From Antedon mediterranea (lineage: Eukaryota > Echinodermata > Crinoidea > Comatulida > Antedonidae): DNA of 64,000 nucleotides. Shown here piece by piece: positions 58,801 through 64,000 of this stretch (the stretch's first letter is position 1; each line of letters begins with the position of its first letter). A program made the position numbers and the translations under genes. The DNA is taken from positions 7,479,001 to 7,543,000 of the forward strand of contig NC_092680.1 of assembly GCF_964355755.1 (NCBI RefSeq). Direction: 5' to 3'. The notes under the pieces were generated by a model that saw only the letters and a program-made list of their open reading frames with translations, searched no databases and was not told the origin of the DNA.

Positions 58801-59056
58801 TAGGCTCGCACGTCACACACAGCCTCAGACCTGGCTGATCCGCTGCTACACGTACTACAATAGGCCTAGGCTAGGCCTACTGAACTGTACTTATTATAGA
58901 TAGAGGCTAGGGCCTAGCTAGTAGTAGGCTAGGGGTAAGTAAGGCTATATAGGCTATAGCTGCCTGCTCTTCTTTTTAACTGCCTTCGTGCTGTGTACTT
59001 ACCTTTACTAGTATTTCTCCCACCTCTTCTGGTCTTCCATTACTGTCCATCATCAT
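43868..59056 (-). CDS. iqch: IQ motif-containing protein H (IQCH)
   Basis: IQCH is a testis/cilium-biased protein required for sperm production in mammals; it binds calmodulin through one IQ motif and its large C-terminal region resembles an ATP-grasp-like fold. Twenty-two minus-strand exons close in phase to 1,112 aa (human about 1,027): 59003-59056, 58546-58677, 56644-56741, 56131-56193, 55382-55457, 54683-54802, 54171-54251, 53885-54062, 53128-53348, 52761-52969, 52077-52413, 51547-51697, 49992-50167, 49691-49832, 48017-48147, 47395-47583, 46897-47017, 46199-46473, 45860-46048, 45272-45397, 44438-44608, 43868-43966. The N-terminal part has a coiled-coil stretch and [10 protein letters not shown]. 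The IQ motif is at about 464-481 ([18 protein letters not shown]). The C-terminal half has [14 protein letters not shown], the block [17 protein letters not shown], then [37 protein letters not shown] and [16 protein letters not shown]. The donor of exon 19 may be 6 nt further on. Intron 2 is predicted GC-AG. Three in-frame ATGs start it; the first is used. Confidence 0.93.
44675..45022. mobile_element. GATGTATTGTCCC foldback element, IQCH intron 20
   Basis: Left TTAAAGATGTATTGTCGCCC, right GGGGGACAATACATCTTTAA. The centre has CCATTGGCTGGTAGCCAAT. This is the clearest copy: an imperfect palindrome over its whole 348 bp. Confidence 0.8.
45125..45254. mobile_element. foldback MITE (CTGTCTACACTATCAAA family)
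   Basis: Most regular copy: AAAGCTCTGTCTACACTATC at left and its partner TAGTGCAGACAGAGCTTT at right, with paired arms GATGTGCCCATATATGG and CCATATTTGGGTACGTCAC between. IQCH intron 20. Confidence 0.88.
46667..46700. mobile_element. half copy of the foldback MITE
   Basis: TAAGCTCTGTCTATACTATC is followed by unrelated sequence; the other terminus is missing. IQCH intron 17. Confidence 0.5.
47720..47873. mobile_element. foldback MITE (CTGTCTACACTATCAAA family)
   Basis: Left end AAGCTCCTTCTATCAAA, right end TTTGATCGTGTAGACAGAGC. The inner CTACCATATTT arm is partly duplicated. IQCH intron 15. Confidence 0.8.
48290..48560. repeat. dispersed repeat shared with 54825-54960
   Basis: TTTATTTTATTCATTTCGCC, TAATAATTACAAAA, an AT dinucleotide run, then ACAAGACACGAAGCCGAG and GACAAAAGCATTAAACAAAA. 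The same blocks in the same order recur in IQCH intron 6. Probably the 3' end of a retroelement on the minus strand. Confidence 0.6.
48862..49680. mobile_element. long foldback element ending beside IQCH exon 14
   Basis: Left GCCGGATTTATCAAACTTGC; right TTTGATAAATAAG and, further out, ATTGATAAATGCCAA, with many GCTTAAGC/TCTTAAGAC words pairing across. A short ORF-free core contains GCGCCCTCT words. The outer right end is about 10 bp from the exon 14 donor, so the element must define much of intron 14's 5' end. Confidence 0.6.
50195..50575. mobile_element. MITE with perfect 17-bp terminal inverted repeats
   Basis: TATAGAGTATCACGGTG (50195-50211) and CACCGTGATACTCTATA (50559-50575) are perfect complements. 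Subterminal GGTTGCTAGC / GCTAGCAACC also pair. If TA is the target duplication the type would be mariner-like. IQCH intron 12, 28 bp upstream of exon 13 on the gene's strand. Confidence 0.8.
51430..51540. mobile_element. foldback MITE (truncated)
   Basis: Retains CCATATATGGACTTGATGAT, the ATATCACTACCATATTT arms and GAGAGCTTTA. The left terminus is lost. Its right end abuts the donor of IQCH exon 12. Confidence 0.65.
52495..52690 (-). mobile_element. very degenerate SINE-like remnant
   Basis: AAAAGACTTGTTCTATGACT, AGAACCATGG and GAGTCTTAAACCGAAGCC follow the family order. IQCH intron 10. Confidence 0.4.
54440..54650 (-). mobile_element. tRNA-derived SINE copy
   Basis: CAGTGGCTGTGATGTACTGT, ACCGGGGTAACCCCCTACAC and GTACTAGGTTCTTTAAA match the 415-680 copy. 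The head is lost or diverged. IQCH intron 6. Confidence 0.55.
55208..55326. mobile_element. foldback MITE (CTGTCTACACTATCAAA family)
   Basis: Left TTAAGCTCTGTCTATATTAT, right TTTGATAGTGTAGACAGAGC. The middle has two CCCAAATATGGTAGTGAT copies. IQCH intron 5. Confidence 0.8.
56213..56346. mobile_element. foldback MITE (CTGTCTACACTATCAAA family)
   Basis: Left AAAGCTTTATGTGAC, right CTAGTGTAGACAGAGCTTAA, with two TATCACTACC arms. It starts about 20 bp from the acceptor of IQCH exon 4. Confidence 0.7.
57224..58532. mobile_element. PIF/Harbinger-like non-autonomous element with another element inside
   Basis: Inverted ends: GGCC then an A run then TGTTTGTTTGCTGTCA (57224-57253), and the complement TGACAGCAAACAAAC through GGCC (58500-58532). 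Both sides are flanked by TAA, the target duplication typical of PIF/Harbinger. There is no transposase. It lies in IQCH intron 2 and its right end is 9 bp from the predicted GC donor. Confidence 0.6.
57551..58328. mobile_element. inner element with 'TTCGGTGTATAAGACGCAC' ends
   Basis: Left TACCGTATATTTCGGTGTAT, right (inverted) TACAGTACTTCGGTGTATAA; GTATAAGACGCACCC occurs internally near both ends. The GC content is higher than its surroundings, with CpG-rich stretches, and no coding sequence. It sits inside the TAA-flanked element. Confidence 0.65.
58544..58545 (-). other. iqch: GC splice donor of IQCH intron 2
   Basis: The exon 2 end reads ATTAAG/GCAAGC on the minus strand. Joining here to the acceptor at 56741 gives in-frame FGIKARSEQ. 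No in-frame GT is available nearby. GC-AG introns are about 1% of animal introns, and AAG/GCAAG is their usual consensus. Confidence 0.7.
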
Positions 59057-59582
59057 TTTACATGTTTTTTAAAAAATCAACTGATCGTGTAGGTGGCGGC
59101 AACACTAGCTAGGCTCTCCTCCTCATCATCATCGACCGCACGACACACGTCACACCAGTGGGGCGAATTGACTTGGCAGCGGTGGTGGTGTGCATCGGGT
59201 TTCTGTGGGCAACCAGATATAGATGGCGCTGGTGGTACTACAGAGCTAGCCATATATACAAGTTTGACACATAACGATCTGCGCCCACAGGAGAGAAAAA
59301 TGCGACTGATTCTGATATAACAGCCGAAGGTAGACTGTGAAATAACGTTTTGTTTATTGTTTGTTATTACACTTTTTTATGTGGGCTTTAATCTTAGCTT
59401 TGCATTATTGTTTGTTTAGCTTAAAAAAAACACGACCATCAAACATGTAAACTACTAACAGGCCCTAACTCAATTGTGCAATATTGGGCATTTTAAATTT
59501 ACGATTTGTAGCAACGAAAGTTATTGTTGTTTGGTGATTTTAAAATGATTTTGCCGTACCCTGTATTACCTAACTACACTCA
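59057..59582. other. upstream of IQCH
   Basis: Presumed IQCH promoter region. A GC-richer stretch at 59085-59240 overlaps the start side; no exon seen. Confidence 0.4.
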
Positions 59583-61739
59583 TTGTTAAATGTCCTCGAT
59601 AATAAAATAAATATTCCAATATTCAGTCTCTTGAGAGAATCTTTGATATACCATTTTACAGAATTGCCACCACCACAAAGTAAGCCAACTGAACAGACAT
59701 GTGATCAGGTTCTATCTTGTGACATTGAGATATTCGCTGCTTGCGTGAGATGTAACTGCCTTTTATGTTTTGAACATTTTGTTTTTGATAAGACATGTAC
59801 ACTTCACAATAATCCAAACACAGTATCAGATCACATTAGTAAAACAAACGACGACGAAATAACAGATATGGATGTAACACTTGAATGTTATGAATCGTTG
59901 GGCCAGTCAACACACATTCCAGAAGAATACCGTGTAGATGGCACAACAAATGATGAAATAGGTGAAGTTGAAATGAACACATCTGCCCCAATCCCATCAC
60001 CACAGAAGACAACGTTGGCCAAGAATAAATCAGTTAAAGAACAAAGACATTCTGGAGAGGCCTATTTTTCAGAAAAATCAAACAAACAAATTGAAGCCCG
60101 TAAGTTCATACGACGACCAAGATGTAATTCTATTTACTGCCGACAGCGTGAACTTTCATGCATTTTATTTGCAGAAAAAGATATGGACGATATAAGAGAG
60201 AGTTATTATAACATGGGGAATTTGCAAAGGCAAAGAGAATGGCTTGCCAAATATGTAATCACTGGAAAAGGTTAAATCAAAGCATGACTATGGGAGAAAG
60301 AAAGTTACCCGGAGGTACAACTTGCCCGACGCGTCAGGGGATCAACATCCTGTTTGTCGCGTTATGTTTTTGAATACAATTGGTATTTCAGAGAGACAGG
60401 TACGTACGATGATCCAGAAGAGACAGACACATGGTGTAGTTGGCAAAGAAAATCGAGGAGGTCGTCAGCAGTCTTTAAGAGACCAAAAAGTGCGTGAAAG
60501 TGCACGTGAGCATATTAACCGATTCCCTAAAGTAGAGTCTCACTATTGCCGACAAAATTCCAAGTGCCAGTACTTATCATCAGATCTGACGATCAACAAA
60601 ATGTTTAGTCTGTTTCAGAAAGAGAGTCCGGATGTTGATATTTCCTTATCAACATATTCACGGGTATTAAAACGTATGAATCTGAAATTCCATCGTCCGA
60701 AGAAAGACATGTGTGGGCTCTGTGAAACCTTTCACAGTGGATCATCTACAAAACGACAAGAAATTCAAGAAGCTTTCAATAAACACAATGCCGAAAAAGA
60801 AAAGGTGCGTCAACTTAAGGCAGAGATAAAGAAGAAGGCGATATCAGAACCCAAGTTTGACGCTGCCGTATTTGACTTGCAGCAGGTCATATACTTGCCT
60901 CTCGCTCAAATAGATGCGAAATCTTCTATAGACGACGACTGACTTGTTACAACTTCACAATTTACCAGTTGTCAGACCGAGAAGGTCATTGCTTTTTATC
61001 TCATGAGGGGATAACAAAACGAGGATCAAATGAAATTTCGACATATGTCAGTCAGTATTTAGAAATGTTGGATTCTCAATATAAAGAATCGGTTGCTCTT
61101 TTTTGTGACGGCTGTCCTGGACAAAATAAGAACACGATAATGGCGGCAATGCTTCTCGCATTTGTTCGAAATTCCAAAAATATTAAATCAATAACAACAC
61201 ACTATTTTGAAACCAATCATGGAGTGAAGGGGATGCTATGCACAGCTCAATTGAACGTGCACTGTCAAGAGTAGGGGAGTTATTTATACCGACACAACTG
61301 TCCTTAGTTCTAGTTATGGCCCGAACAAACCCACGGCCATACAACGTTAGAAATGTTTCTATGGACGACATTTTAGACTGGAAACAGGTGTCTCAGGATA
61401 TGAAAGTGCTGCGTGTCCGAGAGACAGAGGATGGCCATCCGGTTGACTGGACAAAAGTCATGTAGCTTACGGGTTACAATGGAGAGGCCAGAGTTTATTG
61501 ATGTGAAATTTTCTCATCTCGAGGCCACTTTTCATTCGTTAAAACTGGTCAGTAGCAGAACCCCACAAATAGGTGTTACACATCGAGCATACACAACGGA
61601 GGAACCAAAGCTGTCAGCCGAAAAATACAACGACCTGCTGAACCTATGTGCAGGTACCACCCCCGTCATTAGAAATATTGAAGATCAATTTTTTTACAAC
61701 AATGTTAAAGCACCGTTAACTAAGCTATCTGTGGCATAA
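59583..61739 (+). pseudogene. frameshifted DDE-type transposase-like gene
   Basis: Five overlapping plus-strand frames together give one protein-like series. The first (59583-60275) has a Cys-rich leader and a YYNMGNLQRQREWL block. The second (60322-60942) has FLNTIGISERQVRTMIQKR, ESHYCRQNSKCQYLSSDL and a CGLC knuckle. The third (60969-61274) has the CDGCPGQNKNT signature likely to carry a catalytic Asp, and a TNHGVKG motif. The fourth and fifth (61238-61465, 61413-61739) finish the C-terminus. Four frame breaks (about 60275, 60940, 61230, 61455) show it is inactive. It resembles the large family of uncharacterised arthropod and cnidarian proteins with an '(S/C)D.C.GQNKN' motif, which I believe corresponds to DUF7869. 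Terminal repeats were not found. An older domesticated gene is unlikely given the breaks. Confidence 0.72.
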
Positions 61740-63050
61740 CGTGCTTACGTTCCAAAACCCTTAAAAAAGGTTATATAAAACATTGCCTTTATAAATAATA
61801 AAAGTTTAAATTTAAAAAAAAAGTAATGTAACCCACGATTAACGCTAGAGAATATAAGCAACAAATAACCCTGAGAAATAAAACAGCTACAACAAAGGAG
61901 TAAGTAAAGCATTAACAAAAATAATAAATAAATAAAATAAAAGAAATTAAATTTAGAATAAATGGTATGTAGGCCTATTTATTAAAATTAATTTAATTAA
62001 ATTTAGAATAACTGTTCTGTATTTATAAATAATTAAGTGTCATAGGCATAAATAATAATCCTCATGAAACAGAGAAAAAAGTGTTTCCGTTTAATTAATT
62101 ACTGACCACTACGAGAGAGAGATTACATTAATGTAGCCTATAGTTTCTTTATAAGTTTATAATAATATTGTTAAGTGTTTAATGTATGCCCTTAGAGCTA
62201 CAGTAGTAGTATAAAATGTTTTCTATTTATTGTTCAAGGTTATTGTTGAATTGTTCAATTTTGGTTAATACGTTTTTAAAGTTAAAATGTTCACTAATAT
62301 CCTATAATTTAGCATCAAATTATATAAATGTCTATATAGTAGACCTAATTGATGATTACAATTCTGTACATATAAAAATTAATAATGTGATTATAGGTTT
62401 GTAATTTGTAATAGGCCTACAATATATGGCAACTGTGTTTTAATGGCTTTTGAACCTTAAGGAAATAAATAACTTATTCCTCACAATTTTGTATTCATTG
62501 CAGAATGTACACATCGTACTACCAAATATATCAATAGTAAAACTTCAAATCACAGTATATAAAGCACTATATTTATCGCGGCGAATATGCGCAATTAGAG
62601 AAAAGCGCGCGTAATTATGTTCGTAACACGAACTGACGAATGTCTGGCGAATCCATACGTTGATGACAAAAATCTTCACACGAACTGACGAATAGGTTAA
62701 ATATTCAATTACTCGCTAATTAGTAATTATTTTCAATAACATTTCTTTTTAATGCAAACATACACTTATTCTTCGAATGATGAGCCAAAAAAAATCCGAT
62801 ATTAAGTCTTTTGTTTTTGATATACTAATGTTTAAAAATTGATATTTTTTCAATCGCGTTTTTCTCGAAAGTGCGATATTGTATATTCGCCGGTTCGTGT
62901 GACGAGTGACGAAATGCAGAACCACGCTATAAACTGATTCCCAGTTTTGCTAATTTTCGAAACTTCCTACCTTGGCAATGACCCTGATAGTCATTGGGTT
63001 AAGAGATTTAAAGAGTTGATGCATGACACAAACATTGCATTTTGGAAAAG
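61740..63050. other. AT-rich intergenic region
   Basis: No exon seen. Around 62620-62900 CGAACTGACGAAT occurs twice and GACGAGTGACGAAAT once, hinting at a degraded repeat. Confidence 0.4.
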
Positions 63051-63059
63051 TGAAATGCT

Positions 63060-63900
63060 AAGAAAATCGTCACTGCAGACATACTCTCTTATTAACTAAT
63101 CCGTGCCTTGAAAAATATTTATTGGATTGTACAGACTTTCTAGGATCTAGCCTCAAATTCAAACTACGTTCTAACACCCTTCCTTTAGGTCACAGGAGTT
63201 GTAAGTGGCTTCCTGAATATGATGGTAACTGTAAAATGTGTAAGAATGGTTTAGAAGACATTCAACATTTTCTTTCACATGTAACCAACTCAATGGCATA
63301 AGGATTGAAGAATATACCAAATTAGAATATATGTTAATCGATATCAATCATTTAGATGTACGGGAAAATGTTATCTCTGGTGACCTGAACACCAAATTAA
63401 ATCTTGTATTAGGTGGAACTGATAACTACTATCATTATGTGTATGACGTCGAATCCATATCAAATGTCTTTGATTGTTACTGTAAGCACTATGTTAAAAG
63501 AGCATGGGCACACAGATGTAATGTTCTAGGCGAGTAATGTTCATATCAATCAAACTAAATGATTGATATCTATCTCATTATAGTGTTAGGTCTACATTGT
63601 TGTTGCCCAATTCATTTTATATTGTACAGTTCCTACCTATTCTATTATTGTTTATTTCTTGTAATTTAGTATTTTTAGGTGTCAGTGGGTTTCCTGCTGC
63701 TGTAGTATTAATTTTCAATGGTATTGTAGTTACTGTAGTTGAATTGTTTTGACATTTTGACCTACGTCGACTTTTTATTGTAATTGTTATTTTCTATATC
63801 ATGTTGTTTTTTTTTGTACATTTCTTTTGGATGCACCTTCCATTTGGTCGAGTGCCACTGTTGTAAAAGTGTAATCTCCAAATAAATTATTATTATTATA
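63060..63900 (+). pseudogene. LINE ORF2 3' fragment with (TTA)n tail
   Basis: Plus-strand translation includes LKFKLRSNTLPLGHRSCKWL, then a CKMCKNGLEDIQHFLSH knuckle, then, after a frame break, a segment ending AWAHRCNVLGE-stop at 63537. A 3' UTR runs to an AAATTATTATTATTAT tail near 63885. The knuckle pattern is typical of the C-terminal end of non-LTR ORF2 proteins. The reverse-transcriptase core is missing (5' truncated). Confidence 0.7.
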
Positions 63901-64000
63901 ATACTTATGATTGGTGTGGTGTGTGGTGGCAGGTGGTGTTGAGCAGCTTGCCACGACACGTACTTGTTCCGGTTCCGTTTCCATTTCCTATTTGAATAAA

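Overview
The window is animal nuclear DNA: AT-rich, with GT-AG spliced multi-exon genes and dense interspersed repeats. I would place it in an invertebrate deuterostome, plausibly an echinoderm. The gene set (IQGAP, KXD1, FAM184, WHAMM/JMY, hnRNP M, a DUF829 hydrolase, IQCH) and an abundant foldback repeat with 'CTGTCTACACTATCAAA' ends fit that, but species-level placement is not supported. There is no bacterial, organellar, rRNA or CRISPR sequence.

Layout. (1) 1-6.4 kb: 5' end of an IQGAP gene on the minus strand, three coding exons, running off the left edge. (2) 8.5-10.1 kb: complete KXD1 on plus, four exons. (3) 11.9-14.2 kb: compact FAM184-like coiled-coil gene on minus, three exons. (4) 15.5-20.6 kb: complete WHAMM/JMY-type Arp2/3 activator on plus, eight exons. 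(5) 25.1-36.5 kb: complete hnRNP M/MYEF2-type RNA-binding protein on minus, 15 exons including an 8-nt microexon; intron 8 carries a large 31-bp minisatellite split by a 1.3 kb hAT-like insertion. (6) 37.1-39.8 kb: broken LINE on minus, interrupted by a Helitron-like insertion. (7) 40.3-41.4 kb: complete DUF829/TMEM53-like hydrolase on plus, two exons. (8) 42.8-43.4 kb: 16-bp satellite. (9) 43.9-59.1 kb: complete IQCH-type gene on minus, 22 exons, with one predicted GC-AG intron. (10) 59.6-61.7 kb: frameshifted transposase-like gene. (11) 63.1-63.9 kb: LINE 3' fragment.

All exon boundaries were assigned by reading splice signals and checking that phases close: the five complete long models sum to whole codon numbers (152, 743, 647, 270 and 1,112 aa), and FAM184-like gives 396 aa. 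Two genes bear on the actin cytoskeleton (IQGAP, WHAMM-like), one on lysosome positioning (KXD1) and one on RNA processing (hnRNP M). They are ordinary neighbours, not an operon or pathway cluster. I found no convincing new biological system. The most unusual content is the microexon, the shortened FAM184-like protein, the tryptophan-less acidic tail of the WHAMM-like protein, and layered transposon histories (hAT in minisatellite, Helitron-like in LINE, element within element beside the IQCH GC donor).
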